Under the pieces are notes generated by a model. It saw only the letters and a list, made by a program, of their open reading frames with translations, did not search any database and was not told where the DNA came from. Source: Roseateles sp. (GTDB taxonomy: Bacteria > Pseudomonadota > Gammaproteobacteria > Burkholderiales > Burkholderiaceae_C). From it: a stretch of 64,000 nucleotides of DNA. Position numbers and translations under genes: made by a program. The stretch spans positions 1 through 64,000 of the forward strand of contig NZ_JAFAGT010000069.1 of the NCBI RefSeq assembly GCF_019237615.1, in the 5' to 3' direction. Shown here piece by piece: positions 1 through 10,458 of this stretch (positions are counted from its first letter, which is position 1; each line of letters begins with the position of its first letter).

Positions 1-603
1 GCGTTGTCGCTCACACGCACCCCGTGGGCGCCATTGGACGCCTCAGGAGGCTCGCCGGCTCAAGCCTAAGCCGACTCGCACGCCGACGCGCCGACGCCGC
101 CAGCCGTTACAGCGAGAGCGCCGTTCGCGGGCTCGATGGAGAAAACGGATTTTGCAGGGCCGACTCAATAGTTGTCCTTCGATCCTCGCAACCAGGGAGG
201 CTCAACACATGCGCCTCTGACTTGACAGCCAGCAAGGCAAGGAGGATCAGAGCGATTGTTTTCATCTTGGTCAACGACTTGCCCCCTTAAAGAAGCTGTC
301 GCTCTATGTGCGCGGACGGGGCCGGCGGCATCCGGTGGGCTGTCTTTCTCGACTCCCGCGCTATGGTCGTATTCCGCCTTCACGCGTCACCACGATACCA
401 AGCGTCAGTCCGAATCCTGGCCGGGACCGTGAATTGACGTCGCCGCACGGAAGCCGCCTGTCGTTGCGCACGACGGTCCGCATTGAAGGCGCACCGGTCG
501 ACGCTCGTTCAGGCATGTGGGTCGGGAGAGAATCAAAGCTTGGACTGCCCCTGGTCGGATAGACGGATTTTCCCTATCTACAGCTGGTGCCGTCAGACCA
601 CTC

Positions 604-1617
604 ATGACCGACGCTCAATACACGACCTTGCCGCAATGGCCCAACGCTTATCCGGCCAGCGGTGCCAGCGCGACCCTGAAACTCCTCAACGAGGATTTCA
701 TCGTGACCGAACTGCCGCTGCAGCTGCCCTCAGGTGAGGGCGAACACATCTGGCTGGACATCGAAAAGAACGGAGCCAACACCGCCTTCGTCGCCCAGCA
801 ACTGGCCAAAGCCGCCAGCGTGCAGGAATGGGACGTGGGCTACGCCGGCCTCAAGGACCGCTACGCCATCACCCGTCAGTGGTTCAGCATCTACCTGCCG
901 AAGGGCGAGACGCCCGACCTGACCCAGCTTCAGCATCCGGAATTCAAGGTGCTGAATCAGAGCCGCCACGTGAAAAAGCTGCGCCCCGGTGATCTGCAGG
1001 GCAACCGGTTCCGCATCGTGCTGCGTGACGTGACCGGCGACCGCGACGCCATTGAGGCCAATCTTGAGGCTGTCGCGTCACGCGGCGTGCCCAACTACTT
1101 CGGCGCTCAGCGTTTCGGACGCGACGGCGGCAACGTCGAGCAGGGCCGGGCCATGCTGGCGCGCGAAATCCGCGTGCGCAACCCGAAGAAGAAGGGCATC
1201 TATCTGTCAGCGGCGCGCTCCTTCGTCTTCAATGAAGTGCTGGCGCTGCGAATTCAGCAGGGACTCTGGGGCAAGTCCCTGCCCGGTGACGTGATGGACG
1301 AGGCGGGCCGGCCCACCGGACCACTCTGGGGACGGGGCCGCGTGACCGCCACCGATCAAGCGCAGGCTCTGGAAAACGGAGTGGCTGAACGTCACGCCAC
1401 CTTGTGCGACGGCATGGAGCACGCCGGCCTGGATCAGGAGCGCCGCGCCCTGGTGGCGAGTCCGGCGGACATGTCATGGGAATGGCCGCAAGCCAACCAA
1501 CTGGTGCTCACGTTCTCTTTGCCCGCCGGGAATTACGCCACTTCCGTTCTGAACGAAATCCTCCGCGCCACGGAGCCTGAGCGGCACACAGAGAACGAAT
1601 CTGCGGCTGTCGAATGA
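604..1617 (+). CDS. truD: tRNA pseudouridine(13) synthase TruD
   Basis: ORF with TruD-type motifs (VGYAGLKDRYAITRQWFS, GVPNYFGAQRFGRDGGN, RSFVFNEVLALR); likely ATG at 604 inside longer ORF 517..1617. Confidence 0.95.
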   Translation: MTDAQYTTLPQWPNAYPASGASATLKLLNEDFIVTELPLQLPSGEGEHIWLDIEKNGANTAFVAQQLAKAASVQEWDVGYAGLKDRYAITRQWFSIYLPKGETPDLTQLQHPEFKVLNQSRHVKKLRPGDLQGNRFRIVLRDVTGDRDAIEANLEAVASRGVPNYFGAQRFGRDGGNVEQGRAMLAREIRVRNPKKKGIYLSAARSFVFNEVLALRIQQGLWGKSLPGDVMDEAGRPTGPLWGRGRVTATDQAQALENGVAERHATLCDGMEHAGLDQERRALVASPADMSWEWPQANQLVLTFSLPAGNYATSVLNEILRATEPERHTENESAAVE

Positions 1618-2148
1618 CGGTGTCCTCGCCTCGGGCCGAAGGGGGCAGCCCCTGTTCCTGGCACACCGTTTTCCGTCCGGCCGCCTTCCCGTCGGCACGT
1701 GTTCACGCCTGATTCAGCGGGTGGCTTGACTGGGTCGAAGGCGTCGGCCGCGTTGTCGACCATGAGGACCCTCCCTCTGCCCAATCGCGGCGAGGGTGTC
1801 CACGGGGGCTGTCCGCGCCGCTCGGCAAGCGCTCAGGGCGTCTGCTTCCGGCGATTCGGCTGACCAAGCTACTGGTTGCAGCGCATCGAGAGACATCGGG
1901 CAAGTTCGATCGGGAGCAATCGCTTGAGGCCAATAGCCCAGCGCGATGCGACCGAGCAGTTGGTGTGGGGGACAGCGGTCCAGATGCCAGCCGCGCGTCC
2001 TTACCAGCCGGATCATGGCAGGCGGCGCCTCGCCGATAGCCAGGCTCCTGGAGCCAGGCAGGAACATGTGCCTCATCTTCACAGCACATCAAATCCACGC
2101 CGGCTCGCGGCGAGCCTCGCTGCTCAGCACCCACGCTTTTCACCCAAC

Positions 2149-2169
2149 AAATCATTTCATAAATGATTT
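2149..2169. promoter_or_regulatory. Perfect inverted repeat AAATCATTT-cat-AAATGATTT upstream of HipA-like gene; candidate operator
   Basis: 9-bp perfect arms, 3-bp spacer; related half-site TAATCGTTTCAT overlaps the start codon of the downstream gene (2228..2239). Confidence 0.5.
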
Positions 2170-2237
2170 CGCTGAAACACCACAAAACCTGAAGCGCCGA
2201 TGTAGAGTTCACACACATTTGAACCATTAATCGTTTC

Positions 2238-3644
2238 ATGCCATCAGTCGCCGACGAACTGATACAGCTGCTGCGCCGGCGCCATCTGCTGACTGCCGAG
2301 CAGTTGCGCACAGCGCTGGGTGTGAGTCCTGCGACGCTGATGCGGGCAGTGCGCGCCGTGCCGAGGGGCGAGGTGCTGGGCATCGGTCGCGCACGTCGTA
2401 GCGCCTACGCCTTGCGCCGACCGCTGCGCGGCAGCATGGCGCCGCTGCCTTTGTATGCCGTGGACGCGGCGGGCCGGGCCGATCAGGTCGGCCTGATGCA
2501 CCTGGCCCACCCGCATGGCACGCTGCTCGAGCTGACTGGTCACCTGGATGATTTCGAATGGCCGCTGGTCCAGCGAGGCACCCGCATGCAGGACGGCTGG
2601 TTCGAAGGCGTGCCCTACTTCCTTCAGGACATGCGCCCCCAGGGCTTCCTCGGCAGGCAGTTCGCGCGCGCCAACGCCGCCATGCTGCAGGTCAGCGAAG
2701 ACCCCGTCGACTGGAGCGACGACGACACACTCCATGCACTCTCAATGCTGGGTGCGGATCAACCCGGCAACCTCATCATCGGAGAGGCCGCCCTGCGGCT
2801 GTGGCAGGCCGCGCAAAACCGTGGGCCGGCCCGGGAGCCCATCGCCGAGGGCGAAGAGGCGCCGGCTTATGTCGAGCTTGCGGCGCACGCCATGTCACTG
2901 GGTCATCAAGGCTCGTCCGCCGGCGGCGAGTTTCCGAAGTTCGGCGCCGCGCGAACGCTCGGCGGCGTGCCGGCACATGTGCTGGTCAAGTTTTCCGGAT
3001 CAGACGGCTCCCCGGGAACACAGCGCTGGTCGGACCTGCTGACATGCGAGCAACTGGCCTCGGAGATCGTGTCGACCCTGGAAGGGCTGGAGGGCGCCAG
3101 GAGCCGGATCCTGCAGGCCGGCCATCGCACCTTCCTGGAGGTCGAGCGTTTCGACCGCCACAGCATGCCGGGGCGCTCGGGCCTGTGTTCCTGGGCAGCG
3201 ATCAATGCCGACTGGTTCGGCCTGCACGGCCGCTCCTGGGTCGAGGGTGCGACCGCGTTGGCAGGCGAGAGACTGATCGACACCGAATCCGTACGAGCGG
3301 TCGAGCGACTGGTCTTCTTCGGCCGCCTGATCGGCAACACAGACATGCACGATGGCAACCTGTCATTCCGGCCCGGAGCCCGGACGGGCACCCCCCTTCG
3401 TCTGGCGCCGGTCTACGACATGCTGCCCATGGCCTACCGTCCCCAGGTAGGCGTCGAACTGCCCGACGTGACGTTCACACCGCAACTGCCGCTGCCGGGT
3501 CAGCGCGACACCTGGAGCGAGGCGGCGAGCGCCGCGATGAGCTTCTGGCGACGGGCCGCGGATGACCCGCGCATCTCCGCTTCGTTCCGCAAGATCTGCG
3601 AGCGCAATGCCGACCTCGTGGCAGACGCGCGTCGGCGGGCATGA
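2238..3644 (+). CDS. yjjJ: YjjJ/HipA-family serine/threonine kinase-like toxin with N-terminal winged-helix domain
   Basis: N-terminal HTH-like region, HipA-type motifs (HVLVKFSG, FLEVERFDR, GRLIGNTDMHDGNLSF, LAPVYDMLPM). Confidence 0.85.
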   Translation: MPSVADELIQLLRRRHLLTAEQLRTALGVSPATLMRAVRAVPRGEVLGIGRARRSAYALRRPLRGSMAPLPLYAVDAAGRADQVGLMHLAHPHGTLLELTGHLDDFEWPLVQRGTRMQDGWFEGVPYFLQDMRPQGFLGRQFARANAAMLQVSEDPVDWSDDDTLHALSMLGADQPGNLIIGEAALRLWQAAQNRGPAREPIAEGEEAPAYVELAAHAMSLGHQGSSAGGEFPKFGAARTLGGVPAHVLVKFSGSDGSPGTQRWSDLLTCEQLASEIVSTLEGLEGARSRILQAGHRTFLEVERFDRHSMPGRSGLCSWAAINADWFGLHGRSWVEGATALAGERLIDTESVRAVERLVFFGRLIGNTDMHDGNLSFRPGARTGTPLRLAPVYDMLPMAYRPQVGVELPDVTFTPQLPLPGQRDTWSEAASAAMSFWRRAADDPRISASFRKICERNADLVADARRRA

Positions 3645-3767
3645 CGCCCGGCCCAATACGACGCCGCCGCCGGCAATGCGCTCATAAGCGACCCAAACTG
3701 CGTCAACCAGCCTGACGGGCGGTCTGTCAGCGATGGCTACAGACCCTGCCGCGTCCTTTGCCCCTAC

Positions 3768-4724
3768 TCAGGGCAGCAGCGTCGCCATGGCATCGGACAG
3801 CCTGTACCCTGCCAGGACCATCCTTCTTTCGGCCGCATCCTGTGCTTTGCCGACGTAGTCGTCGGGCAGCGACTTTCCATTTGACTTGCTACTGCTTCCC
3901 TTGAGCTTGCCATTCAGATAGACCACGCTCTTGGCCACGACGAGGCTTTCGTCCCTGGCCCATGACATGGCCGCATTGGGGCTGAATGGCCGCTCGGCAA
4001 GCTCGGGAAGATCAGCGCGGCTCAAGCCAGCTCGATTGCGCAGGCCTGTCGCCCGATTGGCGACAACCTGATACCGCTCAGAGCCGAGGATCAGGTTGTC
4101 CCAGAACGCATGCAGGGAAATCGTGGACGAGTCCGGCGTGACGCGAATGTAGAAGCGCGTGCCGCCGCGATCGCCTTCGACCGTGGGGTACTGCGTCGTG
4201 AACAGGCTGACCGAATGCAGCGGCTGGTGGACGTCGCCGGTCAAATGGAAGAGCCAGCAGAGCGCGACCGCGCGATCGCCTTCGTCCGTGGAGTTCAGCA
4301 GGGTCGACACATGCTCGGCATAGGCGGTGACGAGATTCTCCGGACCGGGCTGTGTGACCTTCACCGAGGACGGCTGCCCGGGCGGCTTGTATGCCAGGTC
4401 GATGAAGTGATCTTCAGGCCGATCGAAATCGTGGTCACCGCGGACATCGTCCGGCCACCGCGCAGCCAGCATGAACAGCCTGCGGTTGGCATCGTCTTCG
4501 GACAGGCCGGCCGCCTCGACGTCCGCACGCCATCGTTGGTCGTACTGTGGATGCAGCTTCAGGGCGGCAACGATCCTCGCGACCGTCGAGGGAGAGCGAG
4601 CCTTCAGGTCGTCGTAGGCGATTGCCGCTGAAGTCATGTGCCCCGCCTTGTTCCAGGCCTGAGCCGATGGCATGCAGCCCAACGCAGCCGCACAGAGCAC
4701 CAGGGAACCCAGTTTGCAGTGCAT
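3768..4724 (-). CDS. Secreted S1/P1-family nuclease
   Basis: Signal peptide then WNKAGHMTSAAIAYDDL; RWPDDVRGDHDFD; HLTGDVHQPLHSV; GGTRF; typical zinc-dependent S1/P1 motifs. Confidence 0.9.
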   Translation of the reverse strand: MHCKLGSLVLCAAALGCMPSAQAWNKAGHMTSAAIAYDDLKARSPSTVARIVAALKLHPQYDQRWRADVEAAGLSEDDANRRLFMLAARWPDDVRGDHDFDRPEDHFIDLAYKPPGQPSSVKVTQPGPENLVTAYAEHVSTLLNSTDEGDRAVALCWLFHLTGDVHQPLHSVSLFTTQYPTVEGDRGGTRFYIRVTPDSSTISLHAFWDNLILGSERYQVVANRATGLRNRAGLSRADLPELAERPFSPNAAMSWARDESLVVAKSVVYLNGKLKGSSSKSNGKSLPDDYVGKAQDAAERRMVLAGYRLSDAMATLLP

Positions 4725-5161
4725 GGCTATGCCCTCCGCATTGGTCGACGACAAATCCTACGAAGAGATCACTGCGTTCGCGTCCACAGAATTGTGGAGT
4801 TCGGGCGCCGACCCGCCCGAGACATCCTGGGACTGCCGGGAACGCCGGTAAAGCCGGACAGGGGGGGCCAGATCATCTGCGACGGCTCCCCCGAGCCCTG
4901 GCCGCCCTCGATCCGCATGTCACCGAGGCGGGATCCGTGAACTCTCGGCCCGCCACAGGACCAAGGCGGGCGAACAGCTGCGCAAGCCCCTGGGAGCACG
5001 CCACACCGTTGAGCGCGACGTCGCCGGCTTCGCCCCCAACATTGCGGGTGCCAGTGCACCGGCGAACCGTTAGCGTACGAAATCGGGGTTAGTTCACTCC
5101 TGCCCGCCGCTCCCCGACAACGGCGGAGCCTTGCCATAGGGCGCATGCCTCGGAGGGTGTC

Positions 5162-6424
5162 GTGCGATTCCAGCGGATTCAGTTGATTCGGCCGGCGGCA
5201 TGGGCCTGCGGCGTCGTGGCACTGTGCATGGCCACTCCGATGCAGGCCATGGCGCAAACGGCGCCGGTGCCGCAGGTCCAGGACGGCAAGCCGGTGGACT
5301 GGTGGTTCGTCTTCAAGTTCAACGCCAAGTCCTTCCCGGCTTGCCCAGGCGGCGAGAACACGCTGTGCCCGTTCGGCGGAGAACCGTCGAACGCCACACG
5401 CGGTCAAACCTTCGTCTTCGCGAGCAACGCCAACCCCAAGCTCGAGATGGGCAGCACCTGCGTTGGCGAGACGGATGCCGACCCTGTCGGCGCCACCTTC
5501 GGCGAAGTCATCAGGAGCAAGGTCTTCTATGTCGTCTGGAACGACCAGTTCTACCAGGACCCCTCCATTGGAGGCTGCGCAGACTCCTGCTCCGCTCCCT
5601 GGGGGCATTCCAAGGGCGTGCTGGCCTGGGGCGCCGACGGCAGCGGCCTGCTCGTCCAGGTCACCACTCCGTCCTGGCCCGGCGCCGCCAGCGAGGCATC
5701 CCCGCGGACATCGAGCGGCAACACGCTGGGCTGCATTGCGCGCCCCAACAACGTGCTCGTCAGCCAGGCCTTCTTCTCCGTGCGATTGAGCGCAGCGGAC
5801 GTGCTGCAGGTGCTGCGCGCGCTGGGGAACTCGAGCGTCGTCACCGACCCGAAGAACCGGCAGCTCGTGAACAACGGTGGCCCCAAGGACATCCAGGACG
5901 CCGTCAACTCATTGGGCGTGAGATCCACGAGCACCAAGATCTTCAAGACCCAGCTCTCGTCGGGCGTCGGCCTGCTGTCAAAGCCGTCGCGACTGCATGT
6001 ACCGCCGTGGCAACTGGTGTCGTCGCAGCTGGGCCAGGTGTCGCTGCGCGTCGCCTCCTGGTGGGCCAACCCGGCCATCGGCTCCACAAAGTCATCCACA
6101 CCCATCGATTGCTGGGATGCCAGCCTGTCCAAGCCCGGTGCCGTGCAAATCGCGACCTCCGGCGGCTGGCAGGGCACGAGCTTCGGTCTCAAGGGTGGCG
6201 CGGGCCCCGACTTCAACCACGCCAAGGTCGGTGTTTCGACGACGGGCGACAACCATTTCGTCATCTTCGGCGACATGAACCAGCAGGGCACGATCTCCGA
6301 TTCCAACTGCGGACGCAGCCAGAACGGTCGAGGGGGGTTGTTCTTCATCGTGGACAACCAGGCGCTGTGGACGAGCGTGTCGGAACTGCTCGACGGCAAG
6401 AGCGCACCCGTGATCGGTCAATGA
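5162..6424 (+). CDS. Secreted DNase II-like protein
   Basis: GTG start, signal peptide; DWWFVFKF, two HxK-type segments (GHSKGVLAWGADGSGLLVQVTTPSWP and NHAKVGVSTTGDNHFVIFGDMNQQG...NGRGGLFFIVDN) resembling animal DNase II. Confidence 0.75.
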   Translation: MRFQRIQLIRPAAWACGVVALCMATPMQAMAQTAPVPQVQDGKPVDWWFVFKFNAKSFPACPGGENTLCPFGGEPSNATRGQTFVFASNANPKLEMGSTCVGETDADPVGATFGEVIRSKVFYVVWNDQFYQDPSIGGCADSCSAPWGHSKGVLAWGADGSGLLVQVTTPSWPGAASEASPRTSSGNTLGCIARPNNVLVSQAFFSVRLSAADVLQVLRALGNSSVVTDPKNRQLVNNGGPKDIQDAVNSLGVRSTSTKIFKTQLSSGVGLLSKPSRLHVPPWQLVSSQLGQVSLRVASWWANPAIGSTKSSTPIDCWDASLSKPGAVQIATSGGWQGTSFGLKGGAGPDFNHAKVGVSTTGDNHFVIFGDMNQQGTISDSNCGRSQNGRGGLFFIVDNQALWTSVSELLDGKSAPVIGQ

Positions 6425-6454
6425 ACAGCGCCGCCCGGGCGCAAGGGAGGTCCT

Positions 6455-7204
6455 ATGTCCAAGGGTTACAGCGGCGCCGCCATCCTGTCGGCCGCGGCCA
6501 TCCCCGTCGCCGGCTGGGTCGGCGTCGCGCAGCACAGCTACCGGCTCGCATGGGGCGCGATAGCCGTGCTGATGCTCTGCTTCGTTGCCATCGCCGGCAG
6601 ATCCATAGTCGGGCGCTGGAGCGGCATCCTGATCGATGACCGCAACGTCATCAGCTTGTCGCGGTTCCAGATGACGCTGTGGACTGTGGTCGTGCTGTCG
6701 GCCTACCTCATGGCGGCGCTCTACAACGTCTACATCGGCGTCGATGAGCCGCTCGCGATCGGCATCCCCAAGGAGCTCTGGCTGGCCATGGGCATCAGCA
6801 CCACTTCCCTCGTGGGAACGCCGCTGCTGCTGGCGTCGAAGAAGGACAAGCCCGCCGACGAGAAGGCGTTGGAGCGCACCCTGGAACTCGAGAGGCGGCC
6901 GGCCGGCAGCGACAAGGTTGAGGGGCAGGTGCTGGGCAACATCGATCCCGCCCTGGCCCGCTGGTCCGACATGGTCACCGGCGACGAAACCAGCAACGGT
7001 GCTCACGTGGACCTCGCCAAGGTGCAGATGCTGTTCTTCACGATCGCCATCGTCGCGGCCTACTGCTTTGCACTGTGGCGCACCTTCAAGTACGCCCAAC
7101 CCGATGGCATCACCGACTTTCCGGTGCTCGACGACAGCACCGTTGCATTGCTGGGTATCAGCCACGCGGGCTATCTCGTCAACAAGGCGGTGCCGCGGGT
7201 CTGA
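6455..7204 (+). CDS. Multi-spanning membrane protein of unknown function
   Basis: Several hydrophobic helices; 31 nt downstream of the DNase II-like gene, same strand. Confidence 0.75.
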   Translation: MSKGYSGAAILSAAAIPVAGWVGVAQHSYRLAWGAIAVLMLCFVAIAGRSIVGRWSGILIDDRNVISLSRFQMTLWTVVVLSAYLMAALYNVYIGVDEPLAIGIPKELWLAMGISTTSLVGTPLLLASKKDKPADEKALERTLELERRPAGSDKVEGQVLGNIDPALARWSDMVTGDETSNGAHVDLAKVQMLFFTIAIVAAYCFALWRTFKYAQPDGITDFPVLDDSTVALLGISHAGYLVNKAVPRV

Positions 7205-7513
7205 CAACGGCCCGGCGCCAGGTCATCACAGCCACACGGCCCTCCCGGCAATCTGCGACAGGGTTTTCTATGCCGTCCACCCAGGCCAGCGTCAACAACG
7301 ACGACCCGATGATCTGACCGGCATGGCAGCATGCAAGCCTGGCAAGCCGCCAGGGCTACTCTGTCCGGGGCATCACGCCAAGCGAGGCGTCGCCTGCACT
7401 GCATCAACAGTCGCCAAGAAGAGCCTGGCCTCTCGAGAAGGCCGGGTCGCCAGCAATGACTAAGGCGCCCCATCGATCACAGCGCAGATAATTCAAAGGC
7501 TCCCCGTTGGACC

Positions 7514-7870
7514 ATGCCGTCTCGCCCGTCCGCCCTACGCAGCCTCCGTGCCTCACGGCCGTGGAGCAAGTTGCTGCTGGGCTGGCTGTTCGGGATCGCA
7601 CTGGTCCTGACCCAGCAGGCGGCAGCGCTGCACCAGCTGGAACACAGCCTCTCGGATGCGGACGCCACGCATCAGAGCGATCGCGCGCCGCGCCAGGCCT
7701 GCCAGCTGTGCCAGCTCTTCGCCCATGTCGAATCGCTTGCCGCCGGTCCCGGGATGGTGGCGATGGCGCTGTTTGCGCTGTCGTTCGCGCCGCCGGCCAC
7801 CGTCAAGCCCGTCCGGCGCAGCCTGGATCTTCCGGGCCTTCGCAACCGCGGCCCTCCCCTGCTGGCCTGA
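7514..7870 (+). CDS. Small exported/membrane protein with CxxC (DUF2946-like)
   Basis: N-terminal hydrophobic segment, His-rich stretch and CQLCQLFAH motif, C-terminal hydrophobic segment; directly upstream of a TonB receptor. Confidence 0.55.
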   Translation: MPSRPSALRSLRASRPWSKLLLGWLFGIALVLTQQAAALHQLEHSLSDADATHQSDRAPRQACQLCQLFAHVESLAAGPGMVAMALFALSFAPPATVKPVRRSLDLPGLRNRGPPLLA

Positions 7871-7970
7871 ACTAGGTCCGTCCACGCCCTTCGCGCAGCT
7901 GCGACGCGCCGCGCGGGCGGCGTGCCTGGCGCCGCCGCGCGACGCCGCACCCGTTCAGACAGGGGGTCCC

Positions 7971-10094
7971 ATGCCCGCTCCCACCCTGCGCCGACTGGCG
8001 CTTTCGATCACGCTCGCCTATCCCGTCCTCAGCCCCGCAGAGCCTCCCCCCGTCGCTGCCGACCTCCAACAGCTCCCGGTCGTGGAAGTCTCCGGTGCCC
8101 GCCAGCGGCTCGACGCCGCCCGCAACGGCCTCTCGCCCGATACCGGCAGCAGCGTCTACCGACTGGAGCGGCAGGACCTGCTCAGCCTGCCGCGAGGCGA
8201 GGCCACGCCGCTGAACCAGGTGATCCTGCAGACGCCTGGCGTGGTGCAGGACTCGTTCGGCCAGCTGCACATCCGTGGCGACCATGCCAATGTGCAGTAC
8301 CGCATCAACGGCGTGATCATTCCCGAGGCCATCAGCGGCTTCGGCCAGGCCCTGGAGACCCGCTTCGCGGATCGCATCAGCGTCCTCACCGGCGCCCTGC
8401 CTGCCCAGTACGGCTACCGCACCGCCGCCGTGGTGGATATTCAGACACGCGGCGAAGTGCCCGATCACGGCGGCAGCATCAGCGTGACAGGTGGCACACG
8501 GGGCCACGGCGAGGTCGCCGCCGACCTGGCAGGCTCGCGGGGTGCGTTCAGCTACTTCTTGACGGGATCCTGGTTGCGCGACGGCGTGGGACTGGAGAAC
8601 CCGACCTCCAGCCGCACCCCCCTGCACGACAGGACCCAGCAGGGCAAGGGCTTTGGCAACCTGTCCTACGTACTCGACGCCGACAGCCGGGTCAGCCTGC
8701 TCTTTGGCATCACCAACAACCGCTTCCAGATCCCCGACGCGCCCGGCCAGACGCCCAACTTCGATCTGGTCAATACGCCGCCCAAGGACTCAGCCACCCT
8801 GGACGCTCATCAGCAAGAACGCAACCGCTTCGCCGTGCTGTCCTACCAGAGCGTCCTGGGACCCAACGTGGACTACCAAGTGTCGCTGTTCCAGCGCAGC
8901 ACCGACGTACGCTACCACCCCGACGCGGTGGGCGACCTCCAGTACAACGGCATCGCGGCCGACATCCTGCGCCGCAACGACGCCGCCGGCGTGCAAGCCG
9001 ACCTGAGCTGGCGGCTGAACTCGGCCCACACCCTGCGCGCCGGTCTGTTCGGCCAGCGGGAGCGCTTCCGCGTGGACAACGGCGCGACCGTCTTCCCCGC
9101 GGACAGCGACGGCAACCAAACCAGCAACGTCCCGCTCCTCATCCAGGACAACAGCCGGATCGATGGCCACCTGGCGGGAATCTATCTGCAGGATGAATGG
9201 AAGCCGGCCAGCGGCCTGGTGGTCAACTACGGCCTGCGCTACGACCGGGTGCACACCGTGGTCAGCGAAAGCCAGTGGAGCCCCCGGCTGGGCCTGGTCT
9301 ACGACCTGAGCAAGACGGTGCGCCTGCATGCCGGTTATGCCCGCTACTTCACGCCGCCGCCGACCGAGAAGATCGACACCACCACGGTCGCCAAGTTCCT
9401 GGGCACGACAAACGCCCTGCCGTCCGATGCGAACACAGCCGTGCGCTCCGAGCGTTCCAACTACTACGACGTCGGCGCCGCCTGGCAGGTCACGCCGCAG
9501 CTGACCATTGGCATTGATGGCTACTACCGCCAGGTCCGGCATCTGCAGGACGAGGGGCAGTTCGGCAACGCCCTGATCTTCTCGGCCTTCAACTACGAGC
9601 AGGGACGCATCTACGGCGCAGAGCTGAGCGCGAGCTACAAGGACAAGCGCTGGTCCAGCTACCTGAACCTGGGCTTCACCCACGCGCGAGGCCGTGGCAT
9701 CGAGACCGGCCAGTTCAACTTCGGTCAGGAGGAGCAGGACTACATCCAGTCGCACTGGGTGCATCTGGACCATGAGCAAAAGCTCAGCGCCTCGGCCGGC
9801 GTGGCCTGGCACCTGGACGGCGACCTCACCCTGAGTGCGGACGCCCTGTTCGGCAGCGGGCTGCGCAACGGCTTTGTCAACACCAGCCACCTGCCCGGCT
9901 ATGCCAGCGTCGATGTGGCGGCAGCCAAGAGTTTCAACCTTGGCAACGGACTCGGAAAGTTCGACGCGCGTCTCTCGGTGGTGAACCTGTTCGACCGGAC
10001 CTACCAGATCCGAGACGGATCGGGCATCGGCGTCAGCGCGCCACAGTTCGGGGCGCGGCGCGGGGTCTACATGACGGTAACGAAGCCTTTCTGA
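7971..10094 (+). CDS. TonB-dependent outer-membrane receptor
   Basis: Plug domain (LNQVILQTPGVVQDSFGQLHIRGDHANVQYRINGVIIPE), C-terminal barrel ending ...YMTVTKPF; likely ATG 7971. Confidence 0.9.
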   Translation: MPAPTLRRLALSITLAYPVLSPAEPPPVAADLQQLPVVEVSGARQRLDAARNGLSPDTGSSVYRLERQDLLSLPRGEATPLNQVILQTPGVVQDSFGQLHIRGDHANVQYRINGVIIPEAISGFGQALETRFADRISVLTGALPAQYGYRTAAVVDIQTRGEVPDHGGSISVTGGTRGHGEVAADLAGSRGAFSYFLTGSWLRDGVGLENPTSSRTPLHDRTQQGKGFGNLSYVLDADSRVSLLFGITNNRFQIPDAPGQTPNFDLVNTPPKDSATLDAHQQERNRFAVLSYQSVLGPNVDYQVSLFQRSTDVRYHPDAVGDLQYNGIAADILRRNDAAGVQADLSWRLNSAHTLRAGLFGQRERFRVDNGATVFPADSDGNQTSNVPLLIQDNSRIDGHLAGIYLQDEWKPASGLVVNYGLRYDRVHTVVSESQWSPRLGLVYDLSKTVRLHAGYARYFTPPPTEKIDTTTVAKFLGTTNALPSDANTAVRSERSNYYDVGAAWQVTPQLTIGIDGYYRQVRHLQDEGQFGNALIFSAFNYEQGRIYGAELSASYKDKRWSSYLNLGFTHARGRGIETGQFNFGQEEQDYIQSHWVHLDHEQKLSASAGVAWHLDGDLTLSADALFGSGLRNGFVNTSHLPGYASVDVAAAKSFNLGNGLGKFDARLSVVNLFDRTYQIRDGSGIGVSAPQFGARRGVYMTVTKPF

Positions 10095-10448
10095 GGCGTA
10101 CCTTGGTGCAGGCGACAACGCAGTGGATGGGCGGGCCGCACCCTTGGTCCCGGCGTCGACAAGCGGGCGTGACCGGGCCGGGCCGGGCGGGAGAGATCCA
10201 AAGTGCCGTCCACCGCGGTCCCGATAGCGGCGATCGGGTATGCCGGCCCCTCCCGTCCTATCTGCAGCGGCATCTGGCCATAGGGCTGAACGGCGTCCGG
10301 ATTCCTTCGATCACTCTCCCTTGCCGAGCGTTGCCACAGGCTGCGCATCCGTCGAGTGCCCTGTGCGGCAAGGGTGGTTAGGCCGCGCATGTGCAGCCCC
10401 ACCTGCGACTGGCCCGCAAGAGTTCCCCGGAAGCGATAGACTGTGACC

Positions 10449-10458
10449 GTTACAACAT
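10449..10458. promoter_or_regulatory. Candidate imperfect Zur-type site GTTACAACAT upstream of the Fur-family gene
   Basis: One mismatch to GTTATAACAT core of the palindrome at 13237..13252. Confidence 0.3.

Noticed and set aside
5200-6639. 479-aa plus-strand alternative frame over the DNase II-like gene
   Set aside because: Arg-rich shadow frame; the 5162 frame has a signal peptide and family motifs.
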